DNA of 64,000 nucleotides from Agroathelia rolfsii (Eukaryota > Basidiomycota > Agaricomycetes > Amylocorticiales > Amylocorticiaceae): the NCBI GenBank assembly GCA_018343915.1, contig JABRWF010000008.1, forward strand, positions 1,364,001 to 1,428,000. Direction: 5' to 3'. A program made the translations under genes and the position numbers. Each line of letters starts with the position of its first letter. Position 1 is the stretch's first letter. Of this stretch, positions 17,223-27,948 are shown piece by piece. The notes beneath the pieces are model-generated. The model ran no database searches, was not told the DNA's origin, and saw nothing but the letters and a program-made list of their open reading frames with translations.

Positions 17223-19872
17223 ATGCCCGTCTTAAACCTTACCACTGCATCACCACGTACAATGTCGACAAAAACGATTGCTGTATTGGATGAGAATGCT
17301 CTTGACGATGGACAGATGTGAGATAAGCACACATTCGAGCCGCTTCGTATCTTGCAGGGCGCACACACATGCTCATACGTTATGATCACTATCTCATAGG
17401 AAATCGGTTGATTTCGAGGAAGGCAAGGTACTCTTGTCCCGGATTGGCAAGGATGTTCATGCGACGAGTGCGTTTTGCACGCATTATGGTGCTCCCCTGG
17501 AGAAGGGTGTCTTGACCAAGGACGGCAGAGTCGTTTGGTATGTGGCATCACGATTTGACTCAAATCAACGAACTTACATGCTTATGCATCCTTGACAGTC
17601 CATGGCATGGCGCGTGCTTTAATGTATGCACTGGAGATATCGGTCCGTTGCACAATATTGATAAGAGTTTACCGAAGTGCTTACGTTTCTGACTCTTGCC
17701 AACGATAGAGGACGCCCCCGCACCTAGCGCTCTTTACAGTTTCAAGGTGCATGTTGCCGATGGAAAGATACATGTTACGGCGGATCCTAAGAATACACTC
17801 TCGGAGAACAAGTCCCGTCCTCCTACCTTGTTGGCGTGAGTAGAACTTTTGGGGCGTATTATCAATGAATACTGACCCACGCGGACTTGTAACAGATCCG
17901 GTCAGGAGACCAACGGAAACGGTGTTATTATCGTGGGTGGTGGCTCTGCTGCTTTCCAGGCTGTGGAAAGCTTAAGAGAGGTATAATTATGATCACCAGC
18001 ACGTTTTTACCCTTGTATTTCTGATGTCTTTTGCGGTCACAACAGCACGGATATAAAGGGCCCATTAAAATCATTTCGAAGGAGACATATTCGCCTATTG
18101 ACAGGCAAGTTCAAATTGTTTGCATTTGGCTATCAAGCATTTATATAATACTTGATAAATAGAACGAAGCTGAGCAAAGCGCTTATTACGGATGCCTCAA
18201 AAATCGAATGGCGCTCCCCAGCGGATCTCAAGATCAAGTATGGTACAATTTTGAGGACCGGCACGGTGAATACATGCAACTCCAAAAATCTGAATACGCC
18301 GCATCTCATATGAGGAATTTTCGTCTTGTAATGCAATAGGCCGTGACTTCGATTGATACAACCCAGAAGACTGTCTCTATCGATGGCGGTAAAGAGAAGT
18401 TTTCGTAAGTGACCATCCGGTCCAGCAATGCTTCTCAGGTCTTATATACGCCCGATTCAGATATGACACGTTGATTTTAGCATCTGGTGGTACTCCACGC
18501 AGACTACCAATAGACGGTGCTTCAGCCTCAAATGTTTACACTTTGAGGACTGTTCAAGATGCTAAGGCAATTGACGCAGGTGAGAATCTCAGTATTTTTA
18601 TATGCTTTATGACTATTCAGCCTGACCTCATGTATTCTTTCTCAGCTGCTCAAGAGGGCAAGCGTCTTGTGGTTATTGGATCATCGTTCATCTCCATGGA
18701 AATAGTAGTCGCCGTTGCGAAACGAAAGCTAGCATCTATCGATGTGATTGGCATGGAGAAATACCCATTCGAAGCCATCCTAGGTGAAGAGGTTGGCAAA
18801 GGTTTGAAAGGCGTACGTTTCTTTGAATCTATAGCAGCCAGTAACCTCACTGTATGCTGAATTCTCGGCTCTCCACATAGTACCACGAAAGCCAAGGTGT
18901 CAAGTTCCATATGTCAAGCAAGGTAGACAAGATTGTTGTCTCCGATGAGGATTCATCGATCGCCACTGGTGTTGTTGTGAATGGAGAGACAATCCCCGCC
19001 GATGCCATCATCATGGTTGGTCCTTCCGCCTTCTTTTAAAAAATCAGGACTCAAACATTTATTAAACTCCATAGGGCGTTGGTGTAGCTCCAGCCACCGA
19101 GTACCTCAAAGAAAGTGGGTTCGAGCTAGAGAAGGACGGCGGTATCAAGGTCGACGAGTACCTTCGTGTCGTTGGTCACCAGGATATCTATGCTGTCGGT
19201 GATATCGCCCATTATCCCCAGGTTGGCACAGGTGAAAGGACACGCATCGAGCATTGGAACGTGGCCGGCAACCATGGTCGTGCAGTGGGCAAGACCATCG
19301 CGGGATCGCCGCAGCCGTATCAGAAGGTGCCAATCTTCTGGAGTGCTCGTCAGTTTCTTTCTTCGCTTTCTAAGCTAAAACATGATGGAGCTTATGCGTA
19401 TCCGTTCTTCCAGAGGGTCAGCAGCTGAGATACTGTGGTCTGGGACACAGTTATGATGACATTTACATCCAAGGCAACCCGAGTGAGATGAAGGCAAGTC
19501 TTTGCAAAACATTGCACGTTGCTGGTATTCTTCGTACTCATATCTATGTGGTGTCGCTGTAGTTTGTTGCATATTATGGCAAAGAGGGTAAGACTGTGGC
19601 AGTGGCTAGGTAGGCTGTTTCTTTCTATGTCTTCATGTCCATCAATTCATAAAACTATGGTAGTATGCAAAGCGACCCCGTAGTATCTAAGGCTTCCGAG
19701 CTGCTGCGGCTCGGGCTCATGCCAACGATCCAAGAGCTGAAGAGTGGAAAGGCAAGTGTTCCTCGCTTACTGTATTTTGCGTTTGAAGGTATGATTGTTA
19801 ACCATCCGCTTGGATCCGATACAGGACGTTCTCTCTATCGATATTTCTAGCGCGAAGAGTGGGCTTATCTAG
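17223..19872 (+). CDS. Rieske-domain AIF-like FAD/NAD(P)H oxidoreductase (AIFM3 type)
   Basis: Flavoprotein reductase with an N-terminal [2Fe-2S] Rieske domain. The cluster motif is CTH ... CPWH, with 17 residues between the first His and second Cys. The FAD-binding Rossmann motif is VIIVGGGSAA, followed by SKETYSPIDRTKLSKAL, the ASGGTPRRLP segment and the NAD(P)H-binding strand LVVIGSSFIS. The FAD-ribityl motif is IYAVGDIA. The C-terminal AIF-type dimer region contains EHWNVAGNHGR and FWSAQGQQLRYCG. The start ATG at 17223 gives a short N-terminus; a second in-frame ATG lies 13 codons on. The last intron (19752-19824) has a GC donor and joins the final 16 codons ending at 19872. The third position of the second GxGxxG-like motif is Ser rather than Gly. 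In vertebrates AIFM3 is mitochondrial; location here is inference. Confidence 0.93.
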
Positions 19873-20168
19873 GAGGTAAATTTTGGGTTATAACTGAAGT
19901 AATCGCACTGAAATGTATGTATGTATGTATTTTGTATTTGATGAATGTTCACAAAGTCTTTATTTAATCATGTGTGGCTGAGTACATGTGGACGGTCGAT
20001 CTACAGTCGAAACTGCATAATATTTGTGTAAGTGAATACAAAGCTGAGAAGTTGCTTGTTCTTGATGTGAGTATCGCAAGTGCACCATGGCGGGCATCAC
20101 CCCAGCAACGCCGCTACAATTAAAGCTTACAAAGCCATCTTAAATGAAGAGAAAGTCATGTGATACTC

Positions 20169-20196
20169 TTTTTTTTTTTTTTAAAAAAAAAAAAAA
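20169..20196. repeat. Perfect T14-A14 inverted homopolymer
   Basis: Fourteen T are followed directly by fourteen A. The T run lies where the reverse-strand poly(A) tail of the adjacent minus-strand retroelement fragment would be expected. The exact length may be affected by sequencing error. Confidence 0.8.
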
Positions 20197-20204
20197 TACG
20201 TTTG

Positions 20205-20222
20205 TATACTGCATCATGTACT
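20205..20222 (+). repeat. 18-base word shared with 52832-52849
   Basis: TATACTGCATCATGTACT occurs identically here and at 52832-52849, both in non-coding AT-rich sequence. Flanks diverge beyond the word. It may mark the ends of a dispersed element. Confidence 0.6.
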
Positions 20223-20436
20223 GTAGACAAACTATGGTGTGAGGAGCTGTGCTGACTATTTGGAAGGTAAGGGAAGTGTAGTGTGTGGTAGCATAAAGGG
20301 AAGTTAGGAGGTTTGAAGCTGTATACTAAATGACCAGTCTGTTATGTTAATGAGTATTAATAGGATTAATGGAGAGGGGGGAGTTTATGTAGCCGGAAAG
20401 GTAAAACATGATTGTTGGTTATGTGGAATAAAGGAA

Positions 20437-21500
20437 TTATAGGCATGATGGTTGGGTAGGTGAGGGTTGTGTAGGACTAAGGGGTTTAGCAAAGGCATTG
20501 GTGCCTGACATGAATTTTGTGAGTGCTTCAAGGCCTTTGCAAGTGCCTAGGATAAGTGGGATAGAGAAGCCACTGGAGGCCCTAACTATGTGGTATCGAT
20601 GACTGTCATAGAGAGGGCGATCGGCAATGATGTGATCATGTGTTTGGAAGGTGGAATTATCGTATGGGCATAGTACCGACTCGGATGGAACAAAGCATGC
20701 ATAGTAGTCGCCTCTAAAGCCGTGGCCCAGAATGGTTTGAATAATTCGAGTATGAACATCCTGACGACCGCCAAAGTTTCGGTGGAATGGGGCAAGTTTA
20801 GTAGAGGGTGGAGAGTGGAGAGCCACTGCGGCTAGGTTGGTATGTGATTGGGTGGCCCATTCATTGCTCCATTCTTCAAGTGCAGAAGTTTTAACCTTCT
20901 CACGAGCCCATGATATAGAAGTGTGAAATACAGGGTTCACATGATTTCTTGCAGCTTCCTTTACGTGTGTCAGCTCGATCATTGCCCTGGAAACCCTGGT
21001 GACCTGGAACCCATTGTATTGTAATTTGGCAGTAAGGTAGTTTTTGAAGGATTTCGTCTATTTTTCGACAGAACAAAATAGAGGAGGTTTGAGCTGGGTG
21101 TGCTGAGGTATCAGTAATTTTAGAAATAGCTGATTTGTTATCAGCAAGGAAGAAAATATGAGAAATTATTGGGTGATTCTCGACATAGGTAGCCATAGCT
21201 TGTGCCCCATTTGCTAGGGCCAGCATTTCTGCATTATAGATGCTCGGACGCCTACCTATTCCTGTTGCTCCTGAGCTAATCTCGGCGCCATGACGGAACA
21301 CAGCATACGCCGCACAAGCTCTCTTCTGGCCACGAAAAGGTAATCTAGATCCATCAGTATAGATTAGCAGCAAAGACTCATTGCGAGCATGTTGCTGAAT
21401 TTCTTCTTTTAAGTCATTGATGTATTTTCGGTGGCTTGATAAAGAGAGGTTGCGGCTTGGGAGCTGCGTTTTTAGGCGGTTCTCCCAGGAGTGGTGGTGA
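20437..21500 (-). pseudogene. RNase H-like fragment of a LINE-type retroelement, frameshifted
   Basis: On the minus strand a reading frame starts near 21500 (SWENRLKTQL) and carries a type-1 RNase H domain. All catalytic acids are visible: IYTDGS, NAEMLAL, ADNKSAI and GNDRAD. Just after GNDRAD (near 20970) the frame shifts by one, and the protein continues (KEAARNHVNP) for about 170 residues to 20437. That tail has the degenerate zinc-knuckle-like end typical of fungal LINE RNase H proteins; its last expected Cys, before Pro-Leu-Tyr, is missing (DRPLY). No reverse transcriptase or endonuclease lies upstream. I read it as a 5'-truncated, inactivated insertion. One sequencing error could mimic the frameshift, but the missing reverse transcriptase would remain. 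Confidence 0.82.
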
Positions 21501-22060
21501 TGCTATGGAGGTGAGTAGTATGGGATAACACGTTCAGCGTTAGGGTGAGAGAGACTGGCAATTCTCATGTGATACTCACTGATGACTCATGATCGATGCA
21601 TGATCATCAATATCTGATATATATTTATTAATATTTATTAGTGATAAAAGATATATCTGGCCACGGATAATTGGCGCAACACTGCCATGTGGTCCGGCTG
21701 TTCACATCATCCAGGGTTTTTCGGGACCAACGACTCAAGTGCTCAAATGCTAATCCAAATGAGTGTCAGCAAACTCGGAGTCTGCCTAAGGGAGAATATC
21801 ATCCGTACACGACATTGTACTAGGTTACTAGTGTTACTTCTGCCCAGAGTAAAACTTGCTCATGATCAACTCGAAGACCTCAGGTTGCATCAAACATAAC
21901 AATCATGTCATAATCAACAATATGCCTCTGTGTGATCCACATGTACTTCTATCTTTGATACTTTTGACTTATATTTGAGGGGCGATACGCTCAGGATCAA
22001 ATCCTAGAGCTTAACATCTTCCTCCTACTTGCAACTACTCTCTTCTAAGTCGTTCTCGCC
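21501..22060. other. Intergenic, promoter side of the NLR gene
   Basis: AT-rich in part (21610-21640 has repeated ATATTTATT-like words). No gene or clear element terminus recognised. Confidence 0.5.
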
Positions 22061-25000
22061 ATGTCGCTACAAATAAATCATGAGGCATATTTCAAAGTCT
22101 CCGGTGCATTCTCAGCTTTTGATGACATGGATACATGTCGCAGTTGCTGACCGGAATGTTATGCTTAACATCTTTTTGGCATTAGAGATAGCTTGTTACG
22201 GTCTACCTACGACTGGCCGGAAGAAGCACAGCTTTTACGTCGTCATTGCTATTGACAGCCAATTACGATGGACGTCTGCAAGCAAACAATCTCATGGAAC
22301 CCAGTGGGATGACGAGCTATACTTGTAAGCTAATAGGCTTTATATTTCTTGACAAAACTATAAACCTCCATGTGCAGTGACACAAATATGCTTGATGACG
22401 GACATATGACCATCCAGGTGTGCGCTAAACGTTCTCTAGGTGAAGATGTGATTGTCGGGGAATTCAATACACCCGTCGACGTATTTTTGCTCCTTAAGGA
22501 TGACAACAGTGAGCCTAATACTTCTTAGTACAGGATGATGAGGTTGACCAGGTATATCACAGACATAGTCATTCGAGAATCGTTATTCACGATGGATAAA
22601 AATGGTCAGATGGGTCAAGCGAAAGGCTCTATCCAAATGGCGCTGCGTCGCACAAGCCCAAACACCTTTCACTTGAACCTGTTGGAAGATCGTGCAGGCA
22701 ATGCTGTTTCCGCAATGCACGAACCACGAAAGATTTCAAACATTGCTGGAGTGATCCTCTGGGGAGCAGGTACGGGCATGAGGATGATTCAGGGTACATA
22801 CGACGTTTGGAAACCACTCTTACTGAAAATCGAGGCCTTTGTCAAGCTCATGGATGGCGTCTCGGAGGTAAACATTTTTGAGCACAGCGGAAATATTTCA
22901 TTGCTGATGCTCCAACAATGGAAGATTCACCCATATGCTCGAATGGCATGGTCTATTTTGTCGCTTCCCTTAAAGGCAAGTAGCCGCCTCATCAACCCTA
23001 TCTTTGTATCGATGCTAATAACATGCTTCAGGCCATTGTTTCCCAAAATAAAAGAGATAGGAAAATACAAGGTCTCTTAGAAAGCATGAATGACATTTAC
23101 CTGGTCGTGCTGAAGGCCCAACCACTTTCCCGGCTTGATATTCATCGGAAAACGCTTCAACTGATGTGCCAGCAAACGGCTGAATGTGCATTCTTCATTA
23201 GCGATTATGCTTCCCGTGGTTTTGGTGAGATGACTTCTGGAAATTCATGTATTGCGTAGCTTATCGTTAGTGAAGGTGCACGTATGGCAAAATCAGTGAC
23301 AATGGATTACGCCAGCAAGATTGATGAGTACCAGCGTACATTCCAGCGACTCAAGAACGACTTCCTGTATGAGACCGCTATTGTTATAGAAATCACCGTT
23401 TTCCAGATAGCGACAAAGGTGGATCAAATATTGTCGGAAACCATAGATTCAAGTGAGAACTTGCTCCCCCCTGTGAATGCACAACCATTATTCTGATTGC
23501 CCTTAGGCACTGTAACAAGATTTGACAACATGCACTACACTAGCAAGCCCTTCAAGCCGGAAAGATGCCTCGTAGGAACACGTAAAAACGTCATTAGCAA
23601 TATCATAAAATGGCTTTCTCGACCTAACAGTGACACACCACGGGTTTACTGGTTGTCAGGCGTTGCGGGATGTGGCAAGTCTGCCATAGCTCGATCGGTT
23701 GGGGACCAGCTACTTGCTCAACGTCGCGGCGTTTCCTTCTTTTTTCACGCTTCCAGACAAGCCGACTGTGGCCCAGACCGCCTTTTTGCCACTATCTCCC
23801 GCAATCTCACTGAGATCAGCGATAGCTGGAAATCTTGCCTCTTCGAGCTCTTAAAATGCTCCCCTTCTGCACGCGACTGCTGCACAGTCGAAGAACAATT
23901 TGAGAGTTTCTTACTGGGCCCTGCGGAGATGGTGGACAACATTGGGCCTATTATGATTGTCATTGACGCCCTTGATGAAAGTGGCACAGTAGAGCAACGC
24001 GCTCGTCTGCTCAAGGTGCTTAAGCGTCTGCCAGAGTTACCTCCGCATTTCCGCTTTCTTATCACATCAAGACCTGAAGTAGACATCAGTCATGCGTTGG
24101 AGGGAAACAGCTGGGTGTTCCATACAGAACTGAATAGTGTCAATCCGGAGGAAACCGACGTAGACATCGGGCTCTTTGTTAAAGACTACCTGCAAGATAC
24201 CCCCTATCTCCAGAAAGCTAACATCGATGAATGGACTCGGGCTATAGTCGCGCGATCGGATCATCTGTTCCAGTGGGCGGCTACCGCTTGCAAGCATATC
24301 AGAGGAAGCGAAGGGGATATGGTCGGCGACAATCCAAACGAGAGAGTGGCCAGAATCCTGGAACTAGGTGTCTATGATGGACTCGATAGTCTATACAAAG
24401 CTGTCCTCAATCAACTAACGAAGTTTGAGCGGGGAGACGTCATCTATCAACGATTCCAGACAATCATGGGTCGCATACTGCTGCTACGTGAGCCTCTATC
24501 AATGAATGCATTAGTGGGGCTTTTTCACGAAGAGGAAGAGGAGAATCACGTCAAGATGATCCTGGCACCGTTAGGCTCGCTCTTGAGCGGGGTGTCGCAA
24601 AGAGATGTGCCCGTACAACCGCTTCACCTGTCGTTTATCGACTTCCTAAAATCGGAGACTCGCAGTGGCAAATACTGGATAAATATGCAAGGGCAAGATG
24701 CGAGGTTGACCAAGTCACTATTCCGAGTAATGCGATCCTCCCTCCGATTTAATATATGCGAACTATCGACATCCTATGAGTCAAACAACAAGGTGGAGGA
24801 TCTCCAAAAAAGAATTTCAGGAAACATCTCCGCTCATCTCAATTACGCCTGTCGTTACTGGATGGACCATCTTAGATACCTCATTTCTATTGATTGGTTA
24901 GATCCTGTCGATATGTTAATGCGTTCCCACTTGCTTTTCTGGTTTGAAGTACTGAGCCTGATAGGCAAATTTGGCCTAGCACTCAGTCAGCTCGCCGACC

Positions 25001-27650
25001 TACGTGAATGGCTTTCTCACTTGGTACGTCTTTTTTCCATAATATCTCAGTAACCAAGCAGCTAGACTTATTATATGGTCAGGAAGATACCAATGAGCTG
25101 CGGCTTTTTGTCGAAGATGCGCTTCGATTTGGAACGGCTTTTGCACATGTGATACGTCATAGCACCCCACACCTCTACCTGTCCGCATTACCGTTTATAC
25201 CTAGGAGTTCGCCGGTCTCGCAGACATATCTGCCGAAGTATCCTGGCTGTCTAAACGTTGTTGACACCAAAAAACTCACATGGCCACACACATTTCTGAG
25301 CATAAATGTTGTATCTATTGTCAATGCCGTCGTCTTTTCGCCTGATGGCAGAAATATTGTCTCTGACTCGCCCGACGGGGTACAGATTTGGAGTGCAGAT
25401 ACAGGAGAGTTAATAGCTGGACCATTTCAGGGTCACATAGATATAGTCGTATCGGTTGGATGCTCACCTGATGGTACACGAATCGTATCTGGCTCATTGG
25501 ACGCAACTATCAGGGTTTGGTATATTTCAGGCGAGCCTGCGGCAGAGCCATTCCAAGGTCATTCTGGAGCGGTCGTATCTGTTGGATTTTCGCCCGATAG
25601 CAAACGAATTGTCTCTGGGTCAACAGATAAGACAGTTATGATTTGGGATGCGGGAACAGGCAAACTCGTAGTAGGGCCGTTTCAAGGCCATACTAGCCGC
25701 GTTTTATCTGTCGGGTTTTCGCCTGATGGCAATCGAGTCATCTCCAGCTCAGCCGACAAAACAATCAGAATATGGGATGTAGCCGCTGGCGAGTTAGTAG
25801 CTGGACCATTTCAGAGCCACACCGATTGGGTCAGAGCGTCTCTATTCTTTCAGGATGGTGAACGAATCATCTCTTGCTCAGACGATGAAACGATTCGAAC
25901 CTGGAACGTTAATTCAAATAAAACCGCAGTTGGTATATTTCAAGGCCATGCAGGTTGCATAATGTCTATTGCACTCTCTTCTGATGGGAGGTATATTGTT
26001 TCCGGCTCTCAAGACAGGACGGTCATGGTATGGAACATAGCTTCCGGAGAGCTTGCAGTCGAACCCTTTCGAGGCCACACTGCCCCAGTACATTCGGTTG
26101 GATTCTCACCTGATGGAAAAAAAGTTGTCTCAGGATCGGAAGATGGTACAATTCGGGTCTGGTCTGTTAATTTTGGTAAGTCCATCATTAGTTTATTGCT
26201 GGCCGCTCGCTTTTTAATTTAGACACATTAGCTACCGAGGCTTCACCCAAAGACAGGCCATTGACGCTATCTCAAACAGTTAGCAATAATGTTGTAGCTT
26301 CTCAGGCGGCCGTAGTTATGCCTTCACCTAATATCTTTCAAAACCGCATCAGCTCGGTTACCTCGGTCGGATTTTCCTCAGACGGTCAGCGAGTAGTTAC
26401 TGGCTCAAGCAATGGGACGGTCTTGATCTGGAATGCGGAGACGGGTGAACGAGTAGCCGGGCCATTCCTGGGCCACAATCGCTGGATCATACAGATTGGA
26501 TTCTCGCCTGATGGAAAGAGTGTTATCTCTGGCTTAGCAGATGGAGAAATCGTCATTTGGAACATCGATACGGGCGATATCGCCAACAGCGGATCATCTC
26601 GACATTCATTCCATTTGGATCTGAGTACTTCTAGCGCATTCTCGCCTGACCTTCGGCGATTTGTCTCTAGCTCATATACGGGAACAATTGAGATCTGGGA
26701 TATAGACACCCGAAACCTCATAGCTGAATCGCCGAAATTGCATGGCGTCCGTAACACAGATATGCATGCAGTTCAAACAGTCGCATTCTCTCCCGACAGC
26801 CAAAAAGTCGTCTCTGGCTCAGTGGATGGCACAATCAAGTTCTGGAATGCAGGTACAGGCAAACTTACGGCCAAGTCATTTAAAGGCCACAAGTATGCAG
26901 TATCTGTAATTAGGTTCTCTCCTAATGGGAAACAAATAGTTTCCGGCTCATGGGACAATACAATCCGGGTATGGAGTGCGGAAACTGGCGCGCCTGTAGC
27001 TGGTCCATTTTACGGCCACCGGGATGCAATTAGATCACTGGTATTCTCGCCTGATGGCAAGGAAATAGTTTCTGGCTCGTATGACAGAACAGTAAGGGTC
27101 TGGAACGCGGGTACCGGCGAACTTGTGGCTGGGCCATTCCAAGGCTATATCAATCCTATCAAGTTAGTCGGGTTCTCGCCTGATGGCAACCGAGTCATTT
27201 CTGGATCAGATGATGGTACACTACGGATGTGGTCAATTTCACGTACTTCAAGTCCTACTTCTGGTGAGTGTATTCACTCACAGTCTTTTACATCTATACA
27301 TTGAGATTTATTGCGTCCGATTTTATTTTTTCTTATTTCAGCATCTAGTCCAGTGGCACTCTATAATAATTCTGATCCTCAATTCTCTGCAAAATGTATG
27401 TTTCTGCAGCTACTTACTTTCTGCTTATGCTGATTGCGACTTAGCTTCCTCTACTTGTGGTTTCCGGCGAAGCAATGGCTGGCTACTCTCCAACGAGTAC
27501 CCCGGAAAACTGTTATTCTGGATCCCCGAACAGTTTTACCCAGACATTTTATCTCTTGACAGGGTTTTTCTTATAGCTTCAAATCCTCTTCGATTGGACG
27601 TTGACAATTTCTCACATGGTGACGCATGGGCGCAATGTTATAGACCCTGA
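22061..27650 (+). CDS. NLR/STAND protein: C2-like N-terminus, NACHT NTPase, 14 WD40 repeats
   Basis: Predicted signal-transducing NTPase of the fungal NLR class, whose members act in nonself recognition and regulated cell death. Twelve exons sum to 1647 residues with exact frame closure. Residues ~1-140 look like a C2-type beta sandwich (HSFYVVIAIDS, WDDELYF). A helical region (~170-370) follows that is common in Agaricomycete NLRs. The NACHT has Walker A GVAGCGKSA (~395), Walker B IMIVIDALDE (~493) and a sensor-like LITSRPE. WD repeats: seven at ~926-1222, a ~30-residue linker split by an intron, then seven at ~1254-1555. A C-terminal tail (NGWLLSNE, LLFWIPE, HGDAWAQC) is of a type seen after such propellers. 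No frameshift or stop interrupts it. The intron at 22976-23031 has a GC donor. Start at 22061 is inferred from the typical MSLQINHEAYFK N-terminus. Ligand and partners are unknown. Confidence 0.92.
25310..27250 (+). repeat. 14 tandem WD40 repeats in two blocks of seven
   Basis: Units of about 42-43 codons carry the core GH...V.SVGFSPDG..IVSGS.D.TI.IW. Block one (25310-26175) has seven, block two (26341-27250) has seven. The residues just after GH differ strongly between otherwise similar units (for example DIV, GAV, SRV, DWV, GCI, APV), as in other fungal NLR propellers with variable binding faces. Confidence 0.88.
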
Positions 27651-27948
27651 GCTTGATCTTAGATTAAAATCACTAGCATCGGTATTTGGAAAAAGTATTT
27701 ATTACCATTTGATATAACTATTCGAGAGAAAGAAAAAAAAAAAATCTAGTACATCATTGTAGCAACAAAATCATGCGCTATACCTAGATATGCTCGTAAA
27801 ACCAAGATGGAACAACACTCAAGTAATCCAAAGCTGAGAGCATACATAAATTATAAACCGTAAGAATTATAGTCCTAGAGATGTCATGATGTGCGGTGAG
27901 GTGATGGAGCGGGGGAGGGGAAGGGAGTAGGGTTCAGGGGATACAAGA

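Larger units (their letters stand above)
19873..20436. other. Intergenic, A/T homopolymers; possible retroelement 3' end
   Basis: Holds an ATGT microsatellite near 19913-19932, a perfect T14-A14 tract (20169-20196) and an 18-base word at 20205-20222 that recurs at 52832-52849. If the RNase H relic to the right came from a minus-strand LINE, its 3' UTR and poly(A) tail would lie here. No gene recognised. Confidence 0.5.

Noticed and set aside
20930..21000. Programmed frameshift in the RNase H fragment
   Set aside because: No slippery heptamer or downstream structure was evident, and the element already lacks its reverse transcriptase.
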